Notes: generated by a model from the letters alone, not told the origin. Positions 16,397-24,958 are shown, numbered from the stretch's first letter. The stretch is DNA of 64,000 bases from Neobacillus mesonae (GCF_001636315.1 NZ_KV440949.1:4730084-4794083); one strand, 5' to 3'. Numbers and translations are program-made.

Positions 16397-16852
16397 TTAT
16401 AATAAATTTTTGAAGCTATTTCTGATGACATCCCCTCGGCTAATAATTCCTACTAATACACCATTACGCTCCACTGGTACTTTTTTTATCTGTTTTTTCC
16501 CTAAAATAGCCGCAATGTTTTCAATAGGTTCATTCCAAGGAACCCGAAATACTTTTCGTTTCGCAATCTCGAGAACATTCAATTGGAGGAGGCGCTGCTC
16601 TCTTTCTTCAAATTCTTCCTGATCCCCTTTAATGACAAATGCGTAGTAAAAATTATCCACAACCCGATCCTCATGCTTCCCTATATATCGCATAATATCG
16701 CCATCGCTGATAAAGCCAACAATTTCATTTCTGTCGTTCACTACGGGAAGACCGCTAATTCGATGGTCGATGAATTTTTCAATTACAAATCGGACTGTGT
16801 CGTTTTCTTTAACTTTATGAACTTGATGAACCATAATTTCGTGAGCTAGCAT
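16397..16852 (-). CDS. CBS-domain pair protein
   Basis: The 151-residue protein consists of two CBS motifs (about 1-60 and 90-150), seen as DHRISGLPVVNDRNEIVGFISDGDIM and KKVPVERNGVLVGIISRGDVIR. CBS pairs bind adenine nucleotides and usually regulate other proteins. AAAGGAGG lies before the ATG. It is the first gene of a two-gene operon with an MFS exporter. Its promoter -10 element is buried in a palindrome, and a MarR gene is transcribed divergently. Its regulatory target is unknown. Confidence 0.85.
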   Translation of the reverse strand: MLAHEIMVHQVHKVKENDTVRFVIEKFIDHRISGLPVVNDRNEIVGFISDGDIMRYIGKHEDRVVDNFYYAFVIKGDQEEFEEREQRLLQLNVLEIAKRKVFRVPWNEPIENIAAILGKKQIKKVPVERNGVLVGIISRGDVIRNSFKNLL

Positions 16853-16890
16853 GATGGCCTCCTTTGATAACTGTGGATATAAATGGGATT

Positions 16891-16926
16891 AGTTGTATTA
16901 GGAAACTATATATTTGTATTATACAA
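16891..16926. promoter_or_regulatory. MarR-type operator
   Basis: Perfect palindrome TTGTAT-T-ATACAA at 16914-16926, with an extra half-site AGTTGTATTA at 16891-16900. TTGTAT-type dyads are typical MarR-family targets. The palindrome overlaps the -10 element of the CBS-MFS operon. Confidence 0.7.
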
Positions 16927-16945
16927 CTATTTTTTCTATCGTCAA
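16918..16945 (-). promoter_or_regulatory. Predicted promoter of the CBS-MFS operon
   Basis: On the minus strand: TTGACG, 16-bp spacer, TATAAT. The -10 element lies inside the MarR-type palindrome. Confidence 0.7.
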
Positions 16946-17048
16946 TAGTGTTTATCATTTTTTAAAAAATTATGCCAAAATACCAAAGCAAACATGGTTG
17001 TGATATGATGTTTATAGGAAATAAGCAATATGTGAGGAAGTTATAGCG

Positions 17049-17474
17049 ATGGATAATTCTTTAGAGATGATTGAACTAGAAATGGCCATTCTTATTCGAC
17101 GAATTACATCAGCAACCGGAAATAAGAAAATTGGAAAATTGGATCGCTCTGCTTATTTGATTCTTCATCAAATTGCGACAAATGGAGCAGCAGGAGTAAA
17201 GATGCTGGCTGGCGAATTTCAATTGGATATCTCCACGGTCAGCAGGCAGGCAGCCGCTTTGGAGCATAAAGGCTATCTGTATAAAATTCCCGATCCAACT
17301 GATGGAAGGGCCTACCACTTTCAAATTACTGAATTAGGCTTGAAGGAATTAAAGGAAGATAAGCAGGCACGAATGGAAAGAGTTGCAGAGGTAACCAAGG
17401 ATTGGCCCGAAGAAGAACGGGAAATATTTGGTAAACTTTTAAGAAAATTTAACCATGCGGCAATATCAATATAA
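17049..17474 (+). CDS. MarR family transcriptional regulator
   Basis: The 141-residue protein shows the MarR winged helix: YLILHQIATNGAAGVKMLAGEFQLDISTVSRQAAALEHKGYL, then the wing IPDPTDGRAYHFQITELG. MarR dimers bind palindromic operators and usually repress efflux or stress genes until a ligand binds. It is divergent from the CBS-MFS operon, with a TTGTAT-T-ATACAA palindrome between them, so that operon is the likely target. No conserved redox cysteine is present, which favours ligand sensing over oxidation. Confidence 0.9.
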   Translation: MDNSLEMIELEMAILIRRITSATGNKKIGKLDRSAYLILHQIATNGAAGVKMLAGEFQLDISTVSRQAAALEHKGYLYKIPDPTDGRAYHFQITELGLKELKEDKQARMERVAEVTKDWPEEEREIFGKLLRKFNHAAISI

Positions 17475-17550
17475 AAGGGATTTCATTTTCCTGTCTTTTT
17501 AGGTACTATTATTATGGTATGAATAATATTAGGGTGAGGAGTATCAGCAC

Positions 17551-18975
17551 ATGATAACGGATACAAAAAGAATTGAAAAAGATTTCTTGGGTGAAAAGGA
17601 AATACCGGCTGAAGTTTATTATGGAATTCAAACATTAAGAGCAGTCGAAAATTTTCCGATTACGGGGTATCGTATTCATGAAGAATTAATTAAGGCTCTA
17701 GCAGTGGTGAAGAAAGCGGCTGCCATTGCCAATATGAATACAACGCGCTTATATAGCGGGCTTGCCGAAGCGATTGTCCAAGCAGCCGATGAGATTTTGC
17801 AGGATAAGTGGCATGACCAATTTATCGTCGATCCAATCCAAGGCGGCGCAGGCACCTCAATGAATATGAATGCCAATGAAGTCATTGCCAATCGCGCGCT
17901 TGAAATCCTGGGTCATGAAAAAGGGGATTATTTTCATTTAAGTCCAAATAGTCATGTGAATATGTCACAATCTACAAATGACGTATTTCCAACAGCGATT
18001 CATATTGCTACACTTAAGCTTTTGGAAAGACTGCTTGAAACAATGGAATATATGCATAAAGTATTCAAGGATAAAGCAAAGCAGTTTGAGAAGGTCATCA
18101 AAATGGGCCGGACCCATCTTCAGGATGCAGTGCCGATTCGGCTTGGTCAAGAGTTTGAGGCCTACTCTAGAGTCATTGAACGTGATATGAAGCGTATTAA
18201 GCAATCACGTGAGCATCTATATGAAGTAAATATGGGAGCAACAGCAGTAGGTACAGGATTAAATGCTGACCCGAAATATATTGAGGATGTAGTCAAGGAG
18301 CTAGCTAATATTAGCGGACTGCCGCTGGTAAATGCGGAACATCTTGTGGATGCCACGCAAAATACCGATGCTTACACCGAAGTGTCTGCAGCCTTAAAAG
18401 TATGTATGATGAATATGTCCAAAATTGCCAACGACCTGCGTTTGATGGCTTCGGGACCACGTGCCGGGTTAGCTGAGATTTTCCTGCCTGCACGTCAGCC
18501 TGGTTCTTCAATTATGCCTGGGAAAGTAAATCCAGTCATGCCTGAGTTAATTAACCAAATCGCATTCCAAGTAATCGGCAATGACCATACGATTTGTTTA
18601 GCTTCTGAAGCGGGACAGCTTGAGTTAAACGTTATGGAACCGGTGCTAGTCTTTAATTTGCTGCAATCAATCAGCATAATGAATAATGGTTTCCGTTCCT
18701 TTACCGATTATTGTCTTGCTGGTATTGAGGCAAACGAGGCACGTTTAAAAGACTACGTGGAGAAAAGTGTCGGCATCATTACTGCCGTTAATCCGCATTT
18801 AGGCTATGAAGTGGCAGCAAGAATTGCAAGAGAAGCGATTACAAGCGGCAAGTCCGTTCGCGAATTATGCTTGCAGCATGATGTATTGACAGAAGAAGAA
18901 CTTGATCTAATTTTAAATGTTTATGAAATGACAAAGCCGGGAATTTCTGGTTCTGAACTTTTGGACAGAGATTAA
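17551..18975 (+). CDS. aspA: Aspartate ammonia-lyase
   Basis: The 474-residue protein belongs to the aspartase/fumarase superfamily. The catalytic signature loop GSSIMPGKVNPVMPE lies near residue 320; the conserved TNDVFPTA and GRTHLQDAVP segments precede it. Length equals that of B. subtilis AnsB (475). It deaminates L-aspartate to fumarate and ammonia. The N-terminal EKDFLGEKEIPAEVYYGIQT favours aspartase over class II fumarase. No asparaginase gene precedes it here, unlike the ansAB operon. GTGAGGAG lies upstream of the ATG. Confidence 0.93.
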   Translation: MITDTKRIEKDFLGEKEIPAEVYYGIQTLRAVENFPITGYRIHEELIKALAVVKKAAAIANMNTTRLYSGLAEAIVQAADEILQDKWHDQFIVDPIQGGAGTSMNMNANEVIANRALEILGHEKGDYFHLSPNSHVNMSQSTNDVFPTAIHIATLKLLERLLETMEYMHKVFKDKAKQFEKVIKMGRTHLQDAVPIRLGQEFEAYSRVIERDMKRIKQSREHLYEVNMGATAVGTGLNADPKYIEDVVKELANISGLPLVNAEHLVDATQNTDAYTEVSAALKVCMMNMSKIANDLRLMASGPRAGLAEIFLPARQPGSSIMPGKVNPVMPELINQIAFQVIGNDHTICLASEAGQLELNVMEPVLVFNLLQSISIMNNGFRSFTDYCLAGIEANEARLKDYVEKSVGIITAVNPHLGYEVAARIAREAITSGKSVRELCLQHDVLTEEELDLILNVYEMTKPGISGSELLDRD

Positions 18976-18987
18976 TAAGATGAGGAT

Positions 18988-19016
18988 AAGCGTGCATTTT
19001 TGCACGCTTTTTTACT
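18988..19016. terminator. Terminator after aspartase
   Basis: AAGCGTGCA / TGCACGCTT stem and T run; it also overlaps the 3' end of the converging gene. Confidence 0.85.
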
Positions 19017-19347
19017 TTTTGTCTTTTTCCTTTGGCTGGTCGCGCAGTGTCCGATAAATTTGAGTATATAAACTGTTTTCAACAATATTTTCTAGAAAAA
19101 ATGGACCGATCAGTTCTAAGTATTCTTCATCATCAAACATTTTTTTGTTTTGCAATTCCATTTCCGCTAACCCATCATAAGTGGAAAGCAGTGCATATGT
19201 ATGATCCTTGCCGGAAATAGGTGTTAAGATTTCTACCTGATGACTATAATTTTCTATTCGAAATTTTTTTATTTCTCTTAAATTCTCAATTCCCTCTTTG
19301 AATTTTTCCTGCTTAATGATGAATGTTTGATACACGATGACAGACAA
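19012..19347 (-). CDS. Hypothetical protein, ~111 residues
   Basis: A small soluble protein, perhaps a ferredoxin-like alpha/beta fold (SVIVYQTFIIKQEKFKEGIENLREIK resembles NIPSNAP or dimeric alpha-beta barrel proteins, weakly). The best start is TTG at 19347, seven bases after GGAGGT; the upstream ATG overlaps that ribosome binding site. The C-terminus is lysine-rich. No function can be assigned. It converges on the aspartase gene. Confidence 0.6.
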   Translation of the reverse strand: MSVIVYQTFIIKQEKFKEGIENLREIKKFRIENYSHQVEILTPISGKDHTYALLSTYDGLAEMELQNKKMFDDEEYLELIGPFFLENIVENSLYTQIYRTLRDQPKEKDKK

Positions 19348-19614
19348 ACAAATTACCTCCACATGATTAAAAAGTTACTATATAATATGGTTTTATTCTG
19401 CGAATTTATACGAAATAAACCGAAAGAAAAATGAGGATTTTTTCCTATATTAATTAATGGTTTTTTACATTTTGGAATAGTAGAATAAGAAACTAGGGAA
19501 TTATAAAATAGTTTGCACGGGACAGTGATGAAGATAGGATAGATTAGGAGATTGTTTGTAACAATTTTAATAGGAAAAACGTCTAGAAATATAAAAAGGG
19601 AAAAGTGGGGAAAA

Positions 19615-20589
19615 ATGAAAAGGTTAAAAGGGGTACTGATACTTTTTTTGGCGGGAAGCATATTAGGGGCGGCTGGGTGTTCGGAAAATAACCTGCAGCA
19701 AAAAGAAGCAAAAGCAAGTGAAACAGCACATATAAAAGCGGTTAAGAAAAAAGTAGAGAAGCCTGTGTGGGTCCGTATCATCGATCCTGAAACGAAAAAG
19801 GAAATAAAATCCATTATCCCAAAGGATTATGGATTTGGAACGGATGATGACAAATATAAGGCCGCGATAGCTGAGTGGGCTAGAGAAATGGCTCGAGGCA
19901 CGAATGAAACCCCTGGATATGATAAGCGGATGATTCTCGATAAACTAAAAGCGGATGGACAGGTCATAAAAGGCTCTCCACAGACTATTTTGGAAGAACA
20001 AGAGCTAATCGAAAAGGTACTCCAGGCATCCGTTAAGGGTGGTGATGTTGAGGTACCGCTATATGTTTCTGACAGCGGCTATAGCCGTGATGAAGCGTCA
20101 CAGTTAAATGAAGTGGTTGTTGCTTCCTTTACGACTTACTTTAACAACGGTGTAACCGGGAGAACAACCAATATCGCTTTGTCTGCACAGGCCATTAATA
20201 ATACGATAATTGGTAAAGACGACCCATTTTCCTTTAACACTACGGTCGGTCCGAGCGATGCGAACCATGGCTATCAAAAGGCACCGGAAGCCCTTAATGG
20301 AAAGTTAGTAGAAGGAATCGGCGGGGGCATATGCCAGACTTCCTCTACGTTATATAATGCGATTGACCAATTAGCTGTCAGCTATATTGAGAAACATCAC
20401 CATTCACTACATGTTGGCTACGTTCCAAAAGGCAGAGATGCCACAGTGTCCTATGGCGGGAAGGATTTTCGTTTCAAGAATACAACCGGGGTGCCGCTCC
20501 TGTTGAAGGCATACATGGGAAACGGAAGTTTAACCGTTGAGGTTAGAACCTCCCGTGCTTATCAAACGCTTATAAAAAAAGCACTATAA
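19615..20589 (+). CDS. VanW-family lipoprotein
   Basis: The ~324-residue protein starts with a lipoprotein signal (LFLAGSILGAAGC, lipid-modified Cys at about residue 22) and ends in a VanW domain: NIALSAQAINNTIIGKDDPFSFN, GIGGGICQTSSTLYNAI and HVGYVPKGRDATVSYGGKDF. VanW domains occur in cell-surface proteins of Firmicutes and in some vancomycin-resistance clusters; their activity is not established. The ATG at 19615 is preferred because it gives an intact signal peptide and has a purine-rich GTGGGG upstream. A palindromic terminator follows. Confidence 0.85.
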   Translation: MKRLKGVLILFLAGSILGAAGCSENNLQQKEAKASETAHIKAVKKKVEKPVWVRIIDPETKKEIKSIIPKDYGFGTDDDKYKAAIAEWAREMARGTNETPGYDKRMILDKLKADGQVIKGSPQTILEEQELIEKVLQASVKGGDVEVPLYVSDSGYSRDEASQLNEVVVASFTTYFNNGVTGRTTNIALSAQAINNTIIGKDDPFSFNTTVGPSDANHGYQKAPEALNGKLVEGIGGGICQTSSTLYNAIDQLAVSYIEKHHHSLHVGYVPKGRDATVSYGGKDFRFKNTTGVPLLLKAYMGNGSLTVEVRTSRAYQTLIKKAL

Positions 20590-20594
20590 GTATG

Positions 20595-20644
20595 AAATCC
20601 CCTTATTGATTCCTTTAATGTGGAATTAATAAGGGGATTTTCAT
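20595..20644. terminator. Bidirectional terminator
   Basis: Perfect 13-bp arms AAATCCCCTTATT / AATAAGGGGATTT between converging genes. Confidence 0.85.
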
Positions 20645-20659
20645 TTTATTAAAATAGAA

Positions 20660-20866
20660 TTATCTCATCTCTTCCCAGTCGCTAAAGGTGCCGCTTCCTT
20701 GACAGCCCGGACAGTCAAATGAGTTAAAGTATGCAAATTCATTATAGGGATAAACAGTATAGCCGCGTCCTTGGCAGTCAGGACACTTGCCCTGGTCCTT
20801 CATATTGGAAAGATGGGTTTGATACCTTGATTCTCTCCACTGATTAAATGAGCTGAGCAGTCCCAT
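20660..20866 (-). CDS. Small CxxCxGxG zinc-finger-like protein
   Basis: The ~68-residue protein has two DnaJ-type repeats, CPDCQGRGY and CPGCQGSGTF, spaced about 24 residues apart, enough for one four-Cys zinc site. There is no J-domain. The ATG at 20866 sits after GAGGTG; a GTG at 20875 is possible. Such small proteins are common in Bacillus but uncharacterised. It converges on the VanW gene. Confidence 0.7.
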   Translation of the reverse strand: MGLLSSFNQWRESRYQTHLSNMKDQGKCPDCQGRGYTVYPYNEFAYFNSFDCPGCQGSGTFSDWEEMR

Positions 20867-21050
20867 TTTTTTCACCTCATTGGATCAATTTTCTTATAGT
20901 ATGGGGGAAAAATGGAAGATTTATGCTTATTCTCAAAGAAAAATACTATTATGTAATAATAATTTTATGTAAAAACAGTAAAATCTGTGAGTAATTTTGC
21001 TATTGTGATGCAGTATAAATAACAAAATAATTATTGAAGAGGTGACCAGC

Positions 21051-21227
21051 ATGGCAAAATGGAACGAACAAGCAGCACCAAACAACAACCTTTCTCCCAA
21101 AACAATCAAAACAGGAAACCTTCTAGGAAAACACGAATTTTCAGAAGAACTATCCGACGGCGGCGAACGTAACCAATATATAGAGGAGCAAGGGGACGGT
21201 TCTTCTGCCTCATCGAAGAATACTTAA
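21051..21227 (+). CDS. Small hydrophilic hypothetical protein, T-poor gene
   Basis: The 58-residue product is very polar, rich in Asn, Ser, Glu and Gly (EFSEELSDGGERNQYIEEQGDG), and probably unstructured, like many small spore-associated Bacillus proteins. That link is only a guess. GAAGAGGTGA precedes the ATG at 21051. Base composition is strikingly T-poor: I count 5 T in the 60 bases 21061-21120. A GGTGCCAGGCACC palindrome starts right at the stop codon, as happens after htpG. Confidence 0.6.
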   Translation: MAKWNEQAAPNNNLSPKTIKTGNLLGKHEFSEELSDGGERNQYIEEQGDGSSASSKNT

Positions 21228-21240
21228 GGTGCCAGGCACC
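21228..21240. repeat. REP-like palindrome GGTGCCAGGCACC
   Basis: Thirteen-base palindrome (central A) directly after the small gene's stop codon. It shares the core of the larger palindrome at 12001-12043. Confidence 0.65.
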
Positions 21241-21244
21241 AATA

Positions 21245-21286
21245 AAAAAGCGGCGACTTGAATGAATTTCGCCGCTTTTTTATTTT
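21245..21286 (+). terminator. Terminator
   Basis: AAAAAGCGGCGA / TCGCCGCTTTTT perfect 12-bp stem, followed by T-rich sequence. Confidence 0.85.
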
Positions 21287-21334
21287 TTGAAGAAGTACTT
21301 TACAAATGGTGGTTTCCAATGTAGAATTTCTATG

Positions 21335-21353
21335 TACCTAATAAGTCTAGGTA
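21335..21353. promoter_or_regulatory. PadR operator candidate
   Basis: Dyad TACCTA-N7-TAGGTA immediately upstream of the padR-type gene, partly overlapping its ribosome binding site. Autoregulation is typical of PadR systems. Confidence 0.45.
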
Positions 21354-21362
21354 GGTGATAAA

Positions 21363-21710
21363 ATGTTTAATCGTGAATTGGTAAAGGGAAGCACGTCTTT
21401 AATCTTATTGCAGTTATTAAACGAAAGGGATATGTACGGCTATGAGCTGGTGAAGGAGCTCGAGCAGCGAAGTGACAATGGCTTAAGTGTCAAAGAGGGG
21501 ACCTTGTACCCTGCGCTCCACAAGCTTGAAAAACAGGAGTACATCGAATGCTACTGGCAGGAACAGGAAAAGGGCCCAGCACGAAAATATTATAAAATTA
21601 CTGACGCTGGAAAAGAGCTGCTTGGTGAAAAAACGCGCGAATGGCAGGATTTTGTTAAAGTGATGAACAAGGTGATTGGGAGATCGAAGCGTGGAACAGC
21701 CGAAGAATAG
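21363..21710 (+). CDS. PadR family transcriptional regulator
   Basis: The 115-residue protein is a PadR-type winged helix: SLILLQLLNERDMYGYELVKELEQRS, then KEGTLYPALHKLEKQEYIECYWQEQEKGPARKYYKITDAGKELL. PadR proteins repress membrane-stress and efflux genes. AGGTAGGTG precedes the ATG. The next gene starts 20 bp before this one ends and encodes a HAAS-domain membrane protein, the standard partner of this PadR subgroup. A TACCTA/TAGGTA dyad lies upstream. Confidence 0.9.
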   Translation: MFNRELVKGSTSLILLQLLNERDMYGYELVKELEQRSDNGLSVKEGTLYPALHKLEKQEYIECYWQEQEKGPARKYYKITDAGKELLGEKTREWQDFVKVMNKVIGRSKRGTAEE

Positions 21711-22329
21711 ATTTTTAAGTGAACTAGCTGATGGTTTAGGGGATCATCCTGATAAAGAAAATATTCTTCGCGAATATGAGGCACATATTGAGGAAATTCT
21801 GCTGGAGTCTTTTGATTGTAAAAGTGAAGAAGAGGTCGCTGAGCGAATTTTGACTCGGCTGGGAAGCCCGGAGGAAATTGCCGGCCTTTGGCAAGAAGAG
21901 CTTTCAGTGACACCGAGTAATATGAAGTGGCTGTTTATCCTATTGAATATTGTGTTTTTCTTGGGAGGAAGCTTCCTGACATTAGCGCATAATCTTTTTC
22001 ATTGGGATTGGCTTGCAGCGGTCTGGAGCAGCCTAACAGCGATTCCTACCATTATAGCCTTTGTTTACATGTTCTTTTGGGCATTATTAGGCTATGAAAT
22101 TGGTAAAGGGTTCGGTCATGGCGGGCGGAAGCTGCTTCGAAAAACGTTTTTACTTTCGCTCATACCAAACCTAATCTTAATGCTCCTGACGGTATTTCGG
22201 GTTATCCCGCATTCCTGGTTTGCACCATTATTAACAAAGGAATTTATTACGGTCTGTATTATTTTTACCATTTTTCTTTATCCCATCAGTGTTCTAGGCT
22301 ATCGCTGGGGGAGGAAAGCCTCAATTTGA
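21691..22329 (+). CDS. HAAS-domain (DUF1700-like) membrane protein
   Basis: The ~212-residue protein has a soluble N-terminal HAAS-type helical domain (about 1-75: FLSELADGLGDHPDKENILREYEAHIEEIL and RLGSPEEIAGLW) and four to five membrane helices. HAAS proteins are encoded after PadR regulators and are thought to sense or transmit membrane signals. The GTG at 21691 follows GGGAG and gives a 20-bp overlap with the padR-type gene, implying translational coupling. Confidence 0.8.
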   Translation: MEQPKNRFLSELADGLGDHPDKENILREYEAHIEEILLESFDCKSEEEVAERILTRLGSPEEIAGLWQEELSVTPSNMKWLFILLNIVFFLGGSFLTLAHNLFHWDWLAAVWSSLTAIPTIIAFVYMFFWALLGYEIGKGFGHGGRKLLRKTFLLSLIPNLILMLLTVFRVIPHSWFAPLLTKEFITVCIIFTIFLYPISVLGYRWGRKASI

Positions 22330-22402
22330 GCGCTTTTTTTTACCAATATACCTAGTAAAACTATATATATAGAAAATCTACTTAAAGGTGAGGTTCAATA
22401 CA

Positions 22403-23863
22403 ATGGAAATAAAAATTAGCAAATCAGATTGGTTGTTTTTGTTTACCTGCTTACTCCTTGGGATAGTTGCGGAGGAATCATTTTTCCGCAGCGAAATCGG
22501 CATTTCGTACATGGTATTTATTTTCGGCTTTTATGCCGTGTTCTTTTTCCGGTACCGCCGCTTTTCATTTACCCATCAGCGAATAGGTTATCTAATCCTC
22601 TGCACTATTTGGCTCTTAGCGGCAGGTTTTTTTCTTAATGACAACGTTCTGTTTCATTTATTAAATATTTTAGTTATACCTGGTTTAGTTATTTTTCATT
22701 TAGTTTTAGTCACAAGCCCGAAAAATTCCCGCTGGGCACAGCCGCTATTTGTATTGTATCTATTTTCTAGGATTTTTGAAATGTTTAAATATAATACAGG
22801 GTTTGCCAGGGCAGCGAGCAAGAGATTGAAGCAGGGGAGAGACGAGGATAAATTGCTTGTGTGGAAAAAGATTGCTCTTGGAATTGCTATTTCTTTACCT
22901 GTGTTAATCATTGTCCTGACCTTGCTTATGTCGGCAGATTCACAGTTTGAACGGATTATTGGCGGAATTCCGGATTGGTTCCGCGTTATAGATGCTGAAA
23001 GTTTTATCCGTTTAATCATCATTCTCATTTATACTTCGGCATTTTTCGGATTTATGCAAGTGCTTTTTCATAAACAAATACAAGTAATCCAACAAGAGGT
23101 AAAAGAGAGTGCGGGAGTTCTCGATGCTATCATTACCATTACGGTTCTTGTTTTAATCAATGCTGTATATGTTCTGTTTACGATGGTGCAGTTTAAATAT
23201 TTTTTTGGCGGGCAGCTGCAGGGCGATTTTACGTATGCTGAATATGCGAGGAAAGGGTTTTTTGAACTTTTGTTTGTGACGCTGATCAATCTGTCAATAT
23301 TGGTGGCAGCATTAACCTTGGTTCGGTTTACCTCTAAAACAATCAAGCGCTTGACGCAAAGTCTGCTGACCATTCTTGTGCTTGTCAGTTCGGTTATGTT
23401 GTGCTCAGCCTTCTTGAGGTTAAGTATGTATGAAGATGCTTATGGCTTCACGCTCACAAGAGTCCTTGCCCATACGTTTATGGTCTTTTTGGCGGTGATT
23501 TTCACGTATACGCTGGTAAAAATTTGGTTTGAAAAGCTGTCATTGTTTCATTTTTACTTTATTGCCTCGTTGCTCTTTTACACAGCGGTTACTGTTTTGG
23601 ATGTCAATCAAATCGTTGTTGGAGAAAACATCCAACGATTTGAAAAAACAGGCAAAATTGATGTGCAATATTTAAATAGTTTAAGTTATACGGGTGTATT
23701 AGGTTTAATTGAGTTGTATGAAAAAAATAAAAGTATCCCGGGATTACAAACCGTTTTACAAGAGAATAAAGAGGAGAAACTTTCATCGGAGTATCCTTGG
23801 CAGTCTTATAATTTACAACGGGAACGGGCCATTAAGGCGTTGAAAAAGCTAGATTTAAACTAG
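22403..23863 (+). CDS. DUF4173 polytopic membrane protein
   Basis: The ~486-residue protein has about 12 hydrophobic helices. It matches the DUF4173 family, seen in the central block FFGGQLQGDFTYAEYARKGFFELLFVTLINL and the downstream helix with LRLSMYEDAYGFTLTRVLAH. These membrane proteins of Firmicutes have no established function. The ATG at 22403 follows AAAGGTGAGG. It lies about 70 bp after the HAAS gene and may belong to the same PadR-controlled unit. Confidence 0.8.
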   Translation: MEIKISKSDWLFLFTCLLLGIVAEESFFRSEIGISYMVFIFGFYAVFFFRYRRFSFTHQRIGYLILCTIWLLAAGFFLNDNVLFHLLNILVIPGLVIFHLVLVTSPKNSRWAQPLFVLYLFSRIFEMFKYNTGFARAASKRLKQGRDEDKLLVWKKIALGIAISLPVLIIVLTLLMSADSQFERIIGGIPDWFRVIDAESFIRLIIILIYTSAFFGFMQVLFHKQIQVIQQEVKESAGVLDAIITITVLVLINAVYVLFTMVQFKYFFGGQLQGDFTYAEYARKGFFELLFVTLINLSILVAALTLVRFTSKTIKRLTQSLLTILVLVSSVMLCSAFLRLSMYEDAYGFTLTRVLAHTFMVFLAVIFTYTLVKIWFEKLSLFHFYFIASLLFYTAVTVLDVNQIVVGENIQRFEKTGKIDVQYLNSLSYTGVLGLIELYEKNKSIPGLQTVLQENKEEKLSSEYPWQSYNLQRERAIKALKKLDLN

Positions 23864-23889
23864 GCAGTTCATTGGAAAAAGTAAAAAAG

Positions 23890-23922
23890 AGACAGGGCTG
23901 TATACAGGTCCTGTCTTAGTTT
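23890..23922. terminator. Terminator between converging genes
   Basis: AGACAGG / CCTGTCT stem with an A run on the left and T-rich sequence on the right. Confidence 0.7.
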
Positions 23923-23959
23923 TGGATGAGACATAAGCACGGTCCACATGTCTTTTTGA

Positions 23960-24748
23960 TTAATCTCCATTAAACATGTCGAATAGGCCGCGGGCAATGC
24001 TGCCTTCGTCTTTGGAACCGCCTCTTGAAGGTGCTGCGGCGAATACTCTGCTCGCTAGTCTGCTGAATGGAAGGGATTGAATCCATACTGAGCCTGGCCC
24101 TCTAAGGGTTGCGAAAAATAGGCCCTCACCTCCAAATAAGGCTGTTTTAACCCCTTTCACAAATTCGATTTCATATTGAACATCTCTCGTCATCGCTACT
24201 AAACAGCCGGTATCAACCTGTAATGACTGCCCCGGGAGAAGATCCTTTTTGATAATCGTGCCGCCTGCATGGATGAAGGCCATTCCATCGCCTTCAAGCT
24301 TTTGCATGATAAACCCTTCTCCGCCGAAGAAACCGACCCCCATTTTACGTTGGAATTCGATTCCAACTGAAACCCCTTTTGCTGCAGCAAGAAAGGCATC
24401 CTTTTGGCAAACAATTTTCCCGCCATATTCGCTCAAATTCATCGGAATGATTTTCCCCGGATATGGTGATGCGAATGATACATGTCTTTTTCCTGCGCCC
24501 ATATTTGTAAATGTTGTCATGAACAAGCTTTCACCGGTCAGAACACGTTTTCCGGCGCTAAAGAGTTTCCCCATCAAGCCGCCTCCGCCCCCGGAACCGT
24601 CCCCAAATATAGTTTCCATATGGATATCATTTTCCATCATCATGAAGCTTCCCGCCTCGGCGACAACCGTTTCCTGCGGATCAAGTTCTACTTCGACGAA
24701 CTGCATATCATCCCCATAAATCTTATAATCGATTTCGTGATTGTACAT
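23960..24748 (-). CDS. AIM24/TIGR00266 family protein
   Basis: The ~262-residue protein matches the TIGR00266/AIM24 family: MQFVEVELDPQETVVAEAGSFMMM near the N-terminus, the Gly-rich GDGSGGGGGLMGKLFSAGKR, and GVGFFGGEGFIMQKLEGDG with its repeat VKTALFGGEGLFFATLRGPG. These beta-rich proteins may associate with membranes; molecular function is unknown. GGAGGG lies 6 bases before the ATG at 24748. The upstream region holds a structured RNA ending in a terminator, 87 bp before the start, which could be a separate sRNA or a leader. Confidence 0.85.
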   Translation of the reverse strand: MYNHEIDYKIYGDDMQFVEVELDPQETVVAEAGSFMMMENDIHMETIFGDGSGGGGGLMGKLFSAGKRVLTGESLFMTTFTNMGAGKRHVSFASPYPGKIIPMNLSEYGGKIVCQKDAFLAAAKGVSVGIEFQRKMGVGFFGGEGFIMQKLEGDGMAFIHAGGTIIKKDLLPGQSLQVDTGCLVAMTRDVQYEIEFVKGVKTALFGGEGLFFATLRGPGSVWIQSLPFSRLASRVFAAAPSRGGSKDEGSIARGLFDMFNGD

Positions 24749-24834
24749 CACAATCCCTCCACATGTTCGATAAGTACGTTAATATTTTAATTATCTGGGA
24801 AAAAAGTGCTAATTTAAGCGTGAAAATTGGTAAT

Positions 24835-24952
24835 AAAAAAAAGACGCCTGTGTATAAACAGACGTCTTTCGCGTATTGAGGCGAAAAACCGCACTCCACA
24901 TTGTGCGTTCCGTAATGGAATGTTTTTCGACTTACACAATTCAGCTCATCGC
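24835..24952 (-). ncRNA. Putative ~118-nt structured RNA, class unknown
   Basis: On the minus strand a near-consensus promoter (24987-24959) precedes a sequence without an open frame that ends in a terminator hairpin (24868-24841: AAGACG / CGTCTT outer and CTGT / ACAG inner stems) with eight U residues. A central 8-bp perfect stem (CGAAAAAC with GTTTTTCG, plus-strand 24882-24889 and 24922-24929) closes two small hairpins, giving a three-way junction. I cannot match it to a known RNA family. It may be a free sRNA or a leader of the AIM24-like gene. Confidence 0.6.
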
Positions 24953-24958
24953 TTGATT

